Source of the DNA: Catellatospora tritici
GTDB taxonomy: Bacteria; Actinomycetota; Actinomycetes; Mycobacteriales; Micromonosporaceae
Reading direction: 5' to 3'
Assembly (NCBI RefSeq): GCF_019083965.1
Contig: NZ_JAHRCY010000016.1
Location: forward strand, 124,001 to 188,000
DNA length: 64,000 nt
The position numbers and the translations under genes are program-made. This document shows positions 1-9,554 of this stretch, one piece after another (the first letter of the stretch is position 1; each line of letters begins with the position of its first letter). A model generated the notes under the pieces. The model was not told the DNA's origin, did no database searches, and saw only the letters and a program-made list of their open reading frames with translations.

Positions 1-1369
1 CGCCTCCCACCGCCCCAGACCTGACAGCATCAGGCCGAGGTTGTTCAACGACCCGGCCAGGTCGGGCGGGAACGCATCGGGGTTGGCCTCGGCCAGTCGC
101 CGGGAGCTGGTTACGGCTTCCTCGGTCACGGTCAACGCCGCCTCCCGCCGCCCCAGACCCGACAGCATCCCGCCGAGGTTGTTCAGCGCCGTGGCCAGGT
201 TGGGCAGAAACGCGTCCGGGTTGGCCTCGGCCAGTCGCCGGTAGCTGGTGACGGCTTCCTCGGCGGTGGCTAGCGCCGCTTCCCGCCTACCGGCCTCAGC
301 CAGCCGTAGCGCATGCCAGGTGAGCCATGTTGCCCGGGTTTCGGTGTTGCCGGCCGGTAGCCGGTCAACGATGGTAGTGGTCAGTACAGCAGCGATTCGG
401 TGCAGCTCCAGGGACGGGTAAGGGATCTGCTCGGCTAGATTCTGCAGCATTGTCAGGTCAAGCTGTTCGGGCAGAAGCGCTGATAGTGGGTCGGTGTAGC
501 GGCCGGGGAACTGCACGGCCACGGCGATCACCGCGCCGGTCATGGCCGCGACATCGGCTGCCAGGACTGAGCCGATCAGCGAGGTAGGCGCGGGGTGATG
601 GTGCACCGCCCGGCCGATCACGGTCAGCGCCTGTACGGCCTGGGCTTCGCTGATCCCGGCGAACACCCGGGTCAACTGCCGTGGGTCACAGGAGGCCAGG
701 ACTTGGGCAGCCAGGTGCTCGGCGAGCAGATCGGGCTGTAGCGTGCCCAGCGCGGTGCCCGGACCAGCGGGGTACAGGTCAGCCAGCCATGTCACCCACC
801 GGTCGACGGTCCGCGTGTCGACGTCGGACACGGCCGGTGTGCGGGACACCAGACCTGTCAGTCGTTGCTGTCGCTGGCGCCGAGCAGGGCCGCGACCGCT
901 GCCAACTGCCGCAGCGGGGCGACGGCCTGCTCCAGCATTTCCGGATCTACATCAGTGTCGACCAGTGGCGGCCGTGAGCGCTGGGCCTGGGCTCGCCAGT
1001 ATTCAGCTTCATGGCATAGCACCTCGTCGAGCACATCGTGGCCGCCATCGATCGGTGAACCCAGAATCGCCACCAGGGCGTGGGCGTGCAGCGCAGCAGC
1101 GGTGCCTGCGGATCGCGGTCACCAGTGGGAAGCTGGGCGGGGACCCGCCCGCCGGTCAAGATCTTCGCGAACACCGCTGCCGCCTGTGCGATGATTTCGC
1201 GTTGTGTACGGTCGTCGGCACGGGCCGGCAGGTCGATCACGTTGGTCGGCAGGGTGACCGATGAAGTCGGGCCGTCATGGCGTGCCGGCACGGATCCGCT
1301 CATCCATACGCCTCCAACCCAGTGTTCCGGTTCCACGGTACGCGGCGGCGGTGTGCCGGGGTCGCTCAT
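1..1369 (-). pseudogene. TPR-repeat protein, left-truncated and frameshifted
   Basis: The reverse strand encodes an actinobacterial tetratricopeptide protein running off the left edge. The N-terminus (ATG at 1367-1369, MSDPGTPPP) reads to about 1100. The same protein then continues in a second frame (SPIDGGHDVLDEVLCHEAEYW, about 1075-860) and after about 860 in a third frame. That third frame carries a helical spacer and then TPR units of the type YRRLAEANPDAF..LATALNNLGGMLSGLGRREAAL, repeated at about 1-290. Two frame changes with continuous family-like sequence point to two indels, real or sequencing errors. Proteins of this kind usually use long TPR arrays as protein-interaction scaffolds. 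The C-terminal part and any catalytic domain lie outside the window. Confidence 0.7.
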
Positions 1370-1546
1370 CGAAGCCCTCGATTTCACCGAGCCGTTGCGC
1401 ACGATCGCTGGAGTCGGCGTCCACGGCGCCTGGCACGGCCGAGACGGCAGGTGTTTCATAGAGTGGAAGGCGTCGCGATCAGGCCGGATATGTGCCGGCG
1501 CCGACCGGCGGCGTGTACTTGTGGCACCCGATGACCGGAGGTGGCC

Positions 1547-2404
1547 ATGGATCTCCTCTTGCGCCCGGGGACGCGTGCCGATACGGATGAGTGCGGAAGG
1601 ATATGCTTCGACGCGTTCGACCGAATCGCCCGCGAGCACGGCTTTCCCAGTGATTTTCCGAGCCAGGACGCTGCGACGGGGCTGGTGGAATCCCTGCTGG
1701 ACCATCCGGGCTTTTACAGCGTGGTCGCCGAGCGCGACGGGCGGGTCGTCGGGAGCAACTTCCTCGACGAACGCTCACCGGTCGGCGGCGTCGGCCCGGT
1801 GACCGTCGATCCGGACCGCCAGAACCACGGCACGGGCCGTCTGCTGATGGAAGACGTCATGCACAGGGCCGCGCAACGGCACGCCCCGGGAATCCGGCTC
1901 CTGCAGTCGAGTTACCACTGCAGGTCGTTCGCCCTGTACGCCAGCCTGGGCTTCGAGTTTCGCGAGACCCTGGCGTGTCTTCAGGGCCCACCGATCGGGC
2001 TCACTATCGCCGGCCACACCGTGCGAACCGCTACGGACGCGGACCTGGCAGCCTGCAACGACCTGTGCCGCCGGGTCCACGGGACCGACCGTGGCGGGGA
2101 AGTCATCGACGCCCTCAAGCAGGGCACGGCCCGGGTTGTCGAGCACGACGGCCGCCTGACCGGTTACGCCACGGACCTGGCGTTCTTCGCCCACGCGGTG
2201 GGTGAGACGACAGACGACATCAAGGCTCTGATCGGGGCAGCCACCGCCTTCGCCGGCCCAGGCATCCTCGTTCCCGCGAACAACAGCGCATTGCTCCAGT
2301 GGGGCCTGCGCAACGGCCTGAAGATCACCCAACTCATGACGTTGATGACCATCGGCCTCTACAACGAGCCGGCGGGGGCGTACCTGCCCAGCATCCTCTA
2401 TTGA
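1547..2404 (+). CDS. GNAT-family N-acetyltransferase, two GNAT domains
   Basis: A 285-residue cytoplasmic protein with tandem GNAT folds. The first domain carries the acetyl-CoA pyrophosphate-binding motif (RQNHGTGRLL, residues about 91-100) after a conserved VTVDPD strand. The second, from about residue 150, has a more divergent fold ending in ILVPANNSALLQWGLRNGLK. I chose ATG 1547 because GGAGG lies at 1537-1541 with 5-base spacing; a GTG two codons upstream overlaps that RBS. Family knowledge: such enzymes transfer acetyl from acetyl-CoA to an amine, and the substrate cannot be read from the sequence. The gene stands alone and is divergent from the broken TPR gene. Confidence 0.88.
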   Translation: MDLLLRPGTRADTDECGRICFDAFDRIAREHGFPSDFPSQDAATGLVESLLDHPGFYSVVAERDGRVVGSNFLDERSPVGGVGPVTVDPDRQNHGTGRLLMEDVMHRAAQRHAPGIRLLQSSYHCRSFALYASLGFEFRETLACLQGPPIGLTIAGHTVRTATDADLAACNDLCRRVHGTDRGGEVIDALKQGTARVVEHDGRLTGYATDLAFFAHAVGETTDDIKALIGAATAFAGPGILVPANNSALLQWGLRNGLKITQLMTLMTIGLYNEPAGAYLPSILY

Positions 2405-2468
2405 CGAGCCCTGCGGCTCAACCGCCACCGCGGCCTGGCAACGGCTACGACGCGGCGTCGGGTGTGAG

Positions 2469-2600
2469 GGTGGTCCGCACCAGGTCCGGCACATGCTCGT
2501 GTCGAGTCTGCTTGACTCCGGCTACCGTGTGCGCGAGGTCGCAGAGCGGATGGGCCATGACCCGGCGACGCGGATGCGCTAATACACGCGGGTCAACCTG
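2469..2600 (+). pseudogene. Tyrosine integrase C-terminal remnant
   Basis: Only the end of a phage-type tyrosine recombinase survives. It shows the catalytic HxxR neighbourhood (HQVRHMLVSSLLDSG) and the late-domain motif VAERMGHDPATRMR. A stop codon (TAA at about 2580) interrupts just where the catalytic tyrosine segment continues as YTRVN. No upstream catalytic domain is present. Three other fragments of what looks like the same integrase family lie on the same strand at about 24.8, 29.95 and 60.6 kb. Non-functional. Confidence 0.6.
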
Positions 2601-2769
2601 GTGTGCCAGCGGCGACCGCTTAGGACGCCGCGGCCTTCGTGACGGGTCTGCTGCCGCTTTCCGGTGCGACCGGACCGTCGGGCCGACGGTTTCGCAGCAG
2701 TGCAAGCGGGCCGGTAGCCGCGACGGTAGCCCGGTCGGATGAAACCGGCCCTACGGGGGCTTCCAGAGT

Positions 2770-3296
2770 GGAGTTCGCGGCCGGCTCGGCCCGACGCGAT
2801 CACCTCGCCGTCGTGCCCGACCTCGGTCCGGGCCACGTGCTCGTCAATCGTCGCCGTGATCAGGTCGCCCATCGGGGGCCGTACCGGAAGGTCGCTGCAT
2901 CTGCGGCCGAGGGTCGTAGGCCATGAACCACCCGGTGGGGTCGACCTCCCACTCGGCGTCGGCAAGAATGAGCCAGTCATCGCGGTCGCCGGCGAATTTC
3001 ACGTGGGAACCGGATCTCGGCATGGCGCGCATGACCCGCCGGATGTCCTCAGCGTCACCACCGGTCAGTACATACCGCTCCGGCTCGGTCTCGGTCCCGG
3101 TGAGCACATGCCATCCGTGCTCGACCGGCTCTGGGCTCGTAGTTCGCCGCGACAGTGCCCAGCCGGCGACGTATGCGTCCACATAAGCGGCTACTGATGG
3201 ATCAATCTGCGGCACGAGCAGGCAGGCTAGCAGGCAAGCGTCCCGCGTTCCCGCCGCAGCATCGGCCAGTGTCGCCACTGTCGGACCGCCGCGCAT
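2770..3296 (-). pseudogene. GNAT-type acetyltransferase remnant, frameshifted
   Basis: The reverse strand opens with ATG at 3294-3296 and encodes an N-terminal segment (VAAYVDAYVAGWALSRRT, then a strand-rich part to GWFMAYD). This resembles the N-terminal half of actinobacterial GNAT acetyltransferases. The frame ends at 2844, but homologous-looking sequence (GDLITATIDEHVARTEVG, then DGEVIASGRAG) continues in another frame between about 2890 and 2770. The acetyl-CoA-binding RxxGxG motif of the C-terminal half is absent. I read this as a frameshifted, 3'-truncated gene. The assignment is from pattern memory, so moderate. Confidence 0.45.
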
Positions 3297-3738
3297 CGAC
3301 CATCATGACGTTCGGTAGATCGCGCGCTGCTCAAGCCAGTACGAGCATTGCTCGACCTCTATCGATTGAATAGTGCTTTAGGGCAGAACAGGCCGGTGCA
3401 GGCCCCGACGGAGAGCTCATAGGACCAAGTCCGGCGGGTCGTGCGTGCCGGGGCCTCTCAATCACTACGTAGCCCCTACGGAGGTTTCGGTTGCCGATCG
3501 TGTTCCTCACCACCCGCTCGCGTGTCCTTGGCGGGTCGCGCTCACCGTCGTGAGAAGGTCTTCCCCTTACCGCCGGCTCGGCGTCGCATCGGTGTGGCGC
3601 TGGCGAACCGGAACCGCGCCGACGGCTTTTGATCATGTAGCAACAGCCCCGCCTGCCCGAATGTCCGGTTCGGGCGAGCGCGGAATACGCGCCGCGCGAC
3701 GGATGTTGCACGGACGCACCACGAGGGGGGAGACGGCC
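3297..3738. other. Intergenic region, no gene seen
   Basis: About 440 bases between the GNAT remnant and the DUF4193 gene. Reading frames here are short and lack recognisable protein features. The region probably holds the promoter of the DUF4193 gene near its right end; I could not pick a convincing -35/-10 pair. Confidence 0.5.
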
Positions 3739-4029
3739 ATGGCGACCACGACTGACTACGACGCACCACGCCAGCCCGTGATCGAGGAGGACAGCCTCGA
3801 GGAGCTGCGCGTCCGCCGCGAGACGCCCAACGCCGCGGCGGTGGACGTCGACGAGAACGATCTTGCGGAGTCCTTCGAACTGCCCGGCGGCGACCAGCTC
3901 GACGAGGAGCTGACCGTGCCCGTCGTGGCCCAGCAGGCAGATGAGTTCCGCTGCTCGAAGTGCTTCCTGGTCCGCCACCGCAACCAGCGGGCGGCGGCCG
4001 GGCAGGACGTGTGCCGCGACTGCGCCTGA
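3739..4029 (+). CDS. DUF4193 family zinc-ribbon protein
   Basis: A 96-residue protein starting MATTTDYDAPR behind a strong purine-rich RBS (about 3723-3733). The acidic N-terminal two thirds (EEDSLEELRVRRE, DVDENDLAESFELPG, DEELTVPVVAQQ) is typical of DUF4193. The C-terminus has two CxxC pairs (CSKC and CRDC) separated by a basic loop (FLVRHRNQRAAAG), predicted to bind one zinc. The family is nearly universal in actinobacteria, short and cytoplasmic; its function is unknown. Full length for the family. It has no operon partner here. Confidence 0.92.
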   Translation: MATTTDYDAPRQPVIEEDSLEELRVRRETPNAAAVDVDENDLAESFELPGGDQLDEELTVPVVAQQADEFRCSKCFLVRHRNQRAAAGQDVCRDCA

Positions 4030-4481
4030 TTGGCGATTGCCTCGTCGCGCGGTGGCCTGGGCAGCGATTACCGAGGAGATGGTCGCCCGGCTGGCCTTCG
4101 CGGAGCCACCCGGAGTCGACGGGCACCCGCTGTAGCGGCATTGCGCGAGTGCCGGCGCGAGCCCGTACATATGCCGCCTCCAGCGCCGGGTTCGGACAGC
4201 GGTCTGGCTGCCGCGGCCGGGCTGTGGCAGCGGCTCGCCTCGTTCGGGCGGTCGAATCGGCTGTGGCGGCCGAGAACTTCGTCACTGCCCTAGGAGCGCC
4301 TTCCGTCGCCGTTTGGACGTGGGCGCGCGGGGTACGTCGAGGCAAGGACGGGCGACGCAGCCGGTCCGGCTACCCCAGTCCCCGGTGGCACACAGTGCTT
4401 GCGAAAGGAAGCCATGCCCGCCACCGGATGTGCCCCATCGTGCGCAGCGCCTCTTTGCGGTGGTGCAGACAGGGAGCCCTT
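4030..4481. other. Intergenic region, no gene seen
   Basis: About 450 bases between DUF4193 and the GAF-ANTAR gene. An open frame runs through from 3960 into the GAF-ANTAR gene, but the portion before 4482 has no domain character and no good RBS, so I treat it as leader or promoter sequence. Confidence 0.45.
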
Positions 4482-5204
4482 GTGGCGGCCGGCCTGGACC
4501 GGTTCAGGCAGGTGGAAGCCCTCATCGCAGCAGAACCCCACGCCGATGACCACACCGCTCATGAGGCCGACGGGCTGCGACAGTTGTGCGGGGCAGCCGT
4601 CCGTGCGCTGTCCGCTTGCGGAGTTGGGTTGACCGTCGTTGCCTCAGACGGGGCACGGGCGGTGACGGCCGCGTCCGACCCGGCCGCCGAACGGTTCGAA
4701 GAGCTGCAACTGACCCTCGGTGAGGGCCCCTGCATCGACGCCTACACCGCCCGGCACCCGGTGATGATCCCCGACCTCGACGAGGCCATGGCCCGCTGGC
4801 CTGCCTACAGCCCCGCGGTGCATGCCGGCGGGGTGCGGGCGGTGTTCGCGTTCCCGCTGCAGATCGGCGCCGCCCGCCTGGGCATGCTCGACGTGTTCCG
4901 CCCCGTTCCCGGCATGCTCACCACCGACGAGGTCACCCTCGCGCTCACCTTCGCCGAGGTGACCGTCACGACGTTGCTCGACCGGCAACACGACGCCGAC
5001 CGCGCCGACACCTGGCTCCACAACGTGCTGGGCTCACGCTCGGAGCTGTTCCAAGCCCAGGGCATGGTCATGGCCCAACTTGCAACGACCCTCACCGACG
5101 CCATGGCCCGCATCCGCGCTTACGCCCACGCCAACGATCAACGCCTCAGCGAAGTCGCCACCGGCATCATCGCCCGCCGGATCGTCTTCGACCGGCACCC
5201 ATAA
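4482..5204 (+). CDS. GAF and ANTAR domain regulator
   Basis: A 240-residue soluble regulator. The GAF sensor domain spans roughly residues 25-170 (VGLTVVASDG, LQLTLGEGPCIDAY, FAFPLQIGAARLGMLDVFR). It is followed by a three-helix ANTAR RNA-binding domain (about 180-235: SELFQAQGMVMAQL, DAMARIRAYAHANDQRLSEV). ANTAR proteins act as antiterminators by binding paired hairpins in nascent RNA, and the GAF domain is the signal input. I chose GTG 4482 because AGGGAG sits 5 bases upstream; longer in-frame starts lack an RBS. A truncated relative begins 48 bases downstream at 5253, suggesting a decayed tandem duplication. Confidence 0.88.
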   Translation: MAAGLDRFRQVEALIAAEPHADDHTAHEADGLRQLCGAAVRALSACGVGLTVVASDGARAVTAASDPAAERFEELQLTLGEGPCIDAYTARHPVMIPDLDEAMARWPAYSPAVHAGGVRAVFAFPLQIGAARLGMLDVFRPVPGMLTTDEVTLALTFAEVTVTTLLDRQHDADRADTWLHNVLGSRSELFQAQGMVMAQLATTLTDAMARIRAYAHANDQRLSEVATGIIARRIVFDRHP

Positions 5205-5252
5205 ACACGCAGTCCTCCATGAACACGACGCTTATAAGGGAAGAAGGCTGCC

Positions 5253-5465
5253 ATGACCACTACCACCGTATCCACCCAGCGGCTCGCACGGGTGTTCGTC
5301 GAGGCCGCCGACACCCTCGTCGATAAGTTCGACCTGATCGAATTCCTGCCCGTCGTCAACGCCGACCTGCAGGACCCTCGGCTGGGCAATGCGCGGCGAC
5401 CGTCGACACCGACCAGCAGTTCGCCGTGGCCCGGGGCGAACCATCCCGTGACCACGACGGCATGA
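5253..5465 (+). pseudogene. Truncated GAF-ANTAR protein (N-terminal stub)
   Basis: The ATG at 5253 has a good RBS (GAAGAAGG, about 5240). The first 40 residues (QRLARVFVEAADTLVDKFD, LIEFLP) match the conserved N-terminal helix of actinobacterial GAF-ANTAR regulators. After about residue 45 the sequence becomes low-complexity Ser/Pro/Thr and the frame ends, so GAF and ANTAR domains are missing. Read as the 5' end of a second regulator lost by deletion. An ANTAR-like C-terminal scrap lies separately at about 30.1 kb. Confidence 0.6.
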
Positions 5466-5596
5466 CCAGCGTCGCCTCGCCCGACGATCGGGGAACTGCC
5501 CAGGCCGGTCAAAGAACCGCCCGGGCCGGGCCCTACGCATCCGCGCAGCCGCACGGTACCAGAGGTGGAGTGCACGCCGCCGGGGACGCAACCAAG

Positions 5597-6283
5597 ATGA
5601 CGGCCATCACCACCGCCACGGTGAAACAGCCCGCCCTCGCCGACTTCGGTCATCCACGACTGCGCGGACAACTACACGCCTACGCCTCGATCGTCGCCGT
5701 GTTCTGCGGTGTCGTCCTGGTCAGCGTCGCCGCCACCCGACCCGGGGCTGCCCCCGTGACCAGCGCAGCCGTCTACAGCGTCACGATATGCGCGCTGCTC
5801 GCGGTCAGTGCCCTATTCCACCGCACCGTATGGAGCACCCGCGGCTACCAGATCATGCGCCAACTCGACCACGCGATGATCTTCGTGTTCATCGCCGGCA
5901 CCTACACACCCATCTGCGCACTGCTCCTCCACCCGGCAAAAGCCGCCATCCTCCTGACCATCGTGTGGGCCGGCGCCACCGCCGGAGTCGCCACCTCGGT
6001 CATCTGGCGACGCGCACCACGCTGGGTCAGCGCGTCGCTCTACCTCGGCCTCGGCTGGATCGCCGTGATCATCCTGCCGGACATCCTGCACACCGGAGGG
6101 CTGACCGCTCTGATCATGCTCGCCGCCGGTGGTCTCGTCTACAGCGCAGGCGCGGTCCTGTACGCGCTACGCAAACCCAACCCATGGCCCCAGACATTCG
6201 GCCACCACGAGTTCTTCCACGCCTGCACCCTCATCGCAGCCATCTGCCACCACATCATGATCTACCTTGCCCTATTCGCCTGA
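5597..6283 (+). CDS. Haemolysin III / PAQR-family membrane protein
   Basis: A 228-residue integral membrane protein with seven predicted hydrophobic segments. Family motifs are visible: an ExxxH-like first segment, LDHAMIFVFIAGTYTP in the middle, and GHHEFFHACTLIAAICHH at the end. The histidines and aspartate form the metal-binding hydrolase-like core of the PAQR/HlyIII superfamily. Bacterial members are linked to membrane-lipid and stress responses; true haemolytic activity is rarely shown. The start ATG 5597 gives the usual length. A clear paralogue lies at 30348-31025 on the other strand. Confidence 0.9.
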   Translation: MTAITTATVKQPALADFGHPRLRGQLHAYASIVAVFCGVVLVSVAATRPGAAPVTSAAVYSVTICALLAVSALFHRTVWSTRGYQIMRQLDHAMIFVFIAGTYTPICALLLHPAKAAILLTIVWAGATAGVATSVIWRRAPRWVSASLYLGLGWIAVIILPDILHTGGLTALIMLAAGGLVYSAGAVLYALRKPNPWPQTFGHHEFFHACTLIAAICHHIMIYLALFA

Positions 6284-6294
6284 GCGAACCGATA

Positions 6295-6310
6295 GAGGGC
6301 TGTAGCCCTC
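6295..6310 (+). terminator. Short hairpin after the haemolysin III gene
   Basis: A 7-bp perfect inverted repeat (GAGGGCT / AGCCCTC) 12 bases after the stop codon. It has a very small loop and no T-run. Possibly a weak terminator. Confidence 0.35.
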
Positions 6311-6551
6311 ACTCCTAACGTGGAAAGACTGGCCAACTGGCCCCTGGGAATGCTGTACTCCTGCCCCTACCCAACACTGCACTGCCACGCAGTGCCTGCC
6401 ACGCGTCGGCGTTACACCGCACGGACGACGCCGTCCTGACAACGCCGTGCGCATTCGCTTGGCTGAACTCGAGGCCCTCATCGGGTGGTGCGGGCTGCTG
6501 CACCCCTGTTAACACCAAAGCAGCCCGCACCGGACAGCACGATTCGGTGCA

Positions 6552-7013
6552 GTGAAGTACCTGCTGTACCGCCCACGGACTGAGACCCTCGATGAGTTGA
6601 CGGCTGCGATACTGGCACAGCTGCGTGATCGGAAACTTTCCAGCAAGATTTTCGACTACGGCAGCGGCCTAGCCCTTTACCAAGATCTAATCGCGAGCGG
6701 ATCCACAGTCGCATCAGTGCACAGGTACATGTTCGACAAGACGCCGCCGTTCTCGTGGTTCGTGGCGCTGCAGCTGGCCCCCGATCGAGGCTTGTCGAAC
6801 CTGCCTCTTCTTGAGGGCCCTGATGCCGCCCCAGAGGCGGACCTGGTCCGTCGGCTCGCGAGCGGCGACAGGGAGGCGGCGCGAGACGTTGTCGAACGCA
6901 CCGGGGGTCGGAATGCCGCCATCCGGGTGCTTCCTGCCCATACCCTCAAGATCACGATTGAAGCCGGAGGCAAGGCCGACCCGGAACGACGCAGGGTTTA
7001 CCTCGACGAGTGA
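6552..7013 (+). CDS. Hypothetical protein
   Basis: A 153-residue soluble ORF starting GTG (MKYLLYRPRTE). It has no signal peptide or membrane segment and no family I recognise. Composition is slightly less GC-biased than its neighbours. The N-terminal half is alpha/beta-like (ELTAAILAQLRDRKLSSKIF) and a tail near the end reads LPAHTLKITIEAGG. No strong RBS is visible, so the start is uncertain. It sits alone between HlyIII and the convergent glycosidase gene. Confidence 0.5.
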   Translation: MKYLLYRPRTETLDELTAAILAQLRDRKLSSKIFDYGSGLALYQDLIASGSTVASVHRYMFDKTPPFSWFVALQLAPDRGLSNLPLLEGPDAAPEADLVRRLASGDREAARDVVERTGGRNAAIRVLPAHTLKITIEAGGKADPERRRVYLDE

Positions 7014-7237
7014 GGCCGGAGCAACTGGCCACCGATTCACGGTAAGCAGAGGTATTCCGATGAACTACGGGGTGGGCGCGGCTGCGCGGCCACAACAACG
7101 ACAAGGGATGCGAGAGCGATTTCTATCATCGCCGGGGCGGCCAGGCCACGCATGGTGAACTGGCCGCCGGACTTCGCGCTTTTTTCTGCGACGTGGGCAC
7201 ACGGTAGGAAGATTCACGTCGCATGACTCGTGTGGGC

Positions 7238-9076
7238 TTAACGGCCCCAGAGCCGCCAGGTCTGGTTGAGCGGGCTGCCTTGGCCGACCGGGTTGCAGGT
7301 CCATTGGTGAATGAGCGCGCCGACAGTCGTCGAGATGGTGCTGACGTCGACGCACTTGCCGCTGTGGCGGGCGACGAGCTGGTAGTCGTGGGAGTCGTTG
7401 CCGCCGTATGTCACTTTGCGGAGGGTGAACTGCTGGTTCTGGGCTCCGCTGGTGCAGGTCCATTGCTGGACCGCGGCGCCGTCGCTCGTGGAGGCGCCAT
7501 TGACGTCGAGGCACTTACCACTCTGCTGGTTGACGACGGTAAAGGTGTCGGCGACGCCGGCGACGGACTGGAAGTTCCACAGCTGCTGGCCGCCGCCCTC
7601 GCAGTAGTACTGCTGCTGCTGGTTTCCGTTGGTGGAGCTAAGGTTCTTGTTGTCCAGGCACTGCTGGGAGTGCTGGGCGACGGCGACCGACTGGAAGCCG
7701 GCGTTCGACGGCGGCAGCAGCGTGATGGTGAAGGTGTCGTCGATGTTGGTGTGTGGCAGGTTGACGGTCGTGGCGTTGCCGGACAGGGTGACGACGGTGT
7801 TGGAGATGGTGATCGGCCCCTGCACGGCGCCGCCGCTGTTGTTGGGGATGCGCTGAGTCAGGATGCGGACCTGGTTGTTCTGCACGATGCCGTTCGTGGT
7901 GTCCAGTCGCTGCATGTTGACGGCGATGTTGCCGGTGGTGCCACCGCCGCCGACGAGGATCTTGGCCATGGCGAAGTCCTTGGTGGCGAACGCGTCGTAG
8001 GCGGTGCTCGGCGTGACCGATGAGATCTGGCCGGTCTGTGAGCCGTAGAAGCGGTATACCCACCATTCGCCCTTGGGCTGGTGCACGCCGGCGGAGTTGC
8101 GGGCGAGCAGGTTGCCGAGATCGTTGTGCAGGTTGCCGGCGCTGGCCCAGTTGGCGCGCAGGCCGTCGGCTCCGGCGCGTTCGAGGCGGGCGATGTACCA
8201 GGAGCCGTCACCGGGGTTCTGCTCGTTGCCGGCGCCGTACTCGTTGATCTGGTAAGGACGGGGATGAGCGATGCCGCGGGCGTTGAGGGTGGTGTTGGCG
8301 GCGTTGACGTTGGCGACCGGGTCGCTGGGCAGGCTGTGCCAGCTGATGATGTCCGGAACGGCGTTGTTGGCCTTGACGAAGTCGAGGTACTGGGTCCACC
8401 AGCCGGTGGAGGTGGTAGGCACGCCGGCGTGGCTCGGGCCGACGATCAGGTGGCTGGGGAACTCGGTGCGCAGCCGCTGGTAGGTCCGCCGCCAGAGCTC
8501 GAAGTACTGGGCCTGGGGCCGGTTCCAGAAGAGGTTCAGGTTGGGTTCGTTCCAGATGTCCCACTGCACGGTGATCCCGGCGGCGCGTACGTCGCTGATC
8601 AGCCTGGTGAGGAAGTTGTCGTAGTCGGTCCAGTCGCCGTTGTCGCCGGGGAATCGGGAGATCGGGTAGCCGTCGGCGCCCCACAGGTCGTGCGGGAGGA
8701 TGACGAACTGGCCACCCAGGGCGATGGTGCGTCGGGCCTGGGCGAGGGTCGCGTCCCAGCGGCGCTGGTAGCGCCCGGAGACCCAGCCGCCGGGCGAGTC
8801 CAGCTGCGCCCCGCCGGCGCGCATGTAGCGGAACTTCACGTCGGTGTAGAAGTGGTCAGCGGGCCCCGACGCGTTCTCGGTCATGCCGTAGATCCACCCA
8901 GAGGCGCGGTAGGTGGGCGATCCGCCGGCCATGGAGAAGTTGACGGTGATCGTCTCGTCGGCGGCCGCAGCAGGTAGCGGACTCGCTACGGCCGCGGCGG
9001 TCAGGGCGATGACGGCCAGCACGCGCACGGCCGATGCGACTCGGCGTCCGGGCTGGTGGACTGATGCGATGTTCAC
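7238..9076 (-). CDS. Secreted GH39-like glycoside hydrolase with CBM13
   Basis: A 612-residue exported enzyme. A signal peptide (residues 1 to about 39) ends LPAAAA. The catalytic (beta/alpha)8 barrel carries WDIWNEPN, with Glu177 as likely acid/base, and INEYG, with Glu279 as likely nucleophile. This is the spacing of clan GH-A retaining enzymes, most like GH39. A beta-sandwich follows (about 380-480), then a C-terminal ricin-type CBM13 (about 488-612) with three repeats containing CLD/CVD and QxW-like motifs. It probably hydrolyses plant polysaccharide (xylosidase or related), but the substrate is inferred. It lies downstream of the LacI gene, with operator-like palindromes between them, and feeds functionally into the adjacent ABC importer. 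Confidence 0.85.
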   Translation of the reverse strand: MNIASVHQPGRRVASAVRVLAVIALTAAAVASPLPAAAADETITVNFSMAGGSPTYRASGWIYGMTENASGPADHFYTDVKFRYMRAGGAQLDSPGGWVSGRYQRRWDATLAQARRTIALGGQFVILPHDLWGADGYPISRFPGDNGDWTDYDNFLTRLISDVRAAGITVQWDIWNEPNLNLFWNRPQAQYFELWRRTYQRLRTEFPSHLIVGPSHAGVPTTSTGWWTQYLDFVKANNAVPDIISWHSLPSDPVANVNAANTTLNARGIAHPRPYQINEYGAGNEQNPGDGSWYIARLERAGADGLRANWASAGNLHNDLGNLLARNSAGVHQPKGEWWVYRFYGSQTGQISSVTPSTAYDAFATKDFAMAKILVGGGGTTGNIAVNMQRLDTTNGIVQNNQVRILTQRIPNNSGGAVQGPITISNTVVTLSGNATTVNLPHTNIDDTFTITLLPPSNAGFQSVAVAQHSQQCLDNKNLSSTNGNQQQQYYCEGGGQQLWNFQSVAGVADTFTVVNQQSGKCLDVNGASTSDGAAVQQWTCTSGAQNQQFTLRKVTYGGNDSHDYQLVARHSGKCVDVSTISTTVGALIHQWTCNPVGQGSPLNQTWRLWGR

Positions 9077-9312
9077 TAGCGGCTCCTTCGGAGTCTCAGC
9101 GGCCAGGGACGGCTTGCGCCGTGCTTCGCGTGGCCACTGATATGCGGGTGGGTCGCGTGTACTCCGGACGGCGGCCGCGCGGTGTTTCGGCCCGCCGGGG
9201 GCACAGGCGTTGGTGCTCCGGTTCGGCGTAGTGGTTCATCCAGTCCGCACCGCCGATGGACGCGGCGGCCCTGGCGGCACGGAGCTGTGTCAGCTGTCGG
9301 GGGACAACTTGA

Positions 9313-9322
9313 GAATCGATTC
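9313..9322. promoter_or_regulatory. LacI-type operator box 1
   Basis: Perfect palindrome GAATCGATTC, the core of the CGAAYCGRTTCG box also found at 9388 and 10788-10812. A central CG in a short palindrome is typical of LacI-family operators. It lies upstream of the glycosidase. Confidence 0.5.
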
Positions 9323-9387
9323 GACGATCAAGCCTGATGACATTGCTATAGTGCGTGGTTCGGCTTCTCGCGAACTCGCTCGCTTAT

Positions 9388-9399
9388 CGAATCGATTCG
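9388..9399. promoter_or_regulatory. LacI-type operator box 2
   Basis: Perfect 12-bp palindrome CGAATCGATTCG, upstream of the minus-strand glycosidase gene and 66 bases from box 1. Inferred binding site for the neighbouring LacI-family protein. Confidence 0.55.
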
Positions 9400-9554
9400 C
9401 TTCGAGACTAAGGATGCGTTGCTGATGTGTCAACGGCGGGTTTCGCGGAGACGCGCCGGGTGTGGCAGATGACGGGAGGTGCCGCTCAGGCGCGCGCGGG
9501 CCGTGGTGTCGCGGTCGCCCGGCAGACTGCCTGGATCGTTTCGTCGGCCTCTGC

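Larger units (their letters stand above)
9077..9554. other. Promoter region of the secreted glycosidase
   Basis: About 480 bases between LacI and the glycosidase, both on the minus strand. No gene is seen. It contains two LacI-type palindromes (9313-9322 and 9388-9399) listed separately, in a local AT-richer stretch around 9310-9400 that probably holds the glycosidase promoter. Confidence 0.6.
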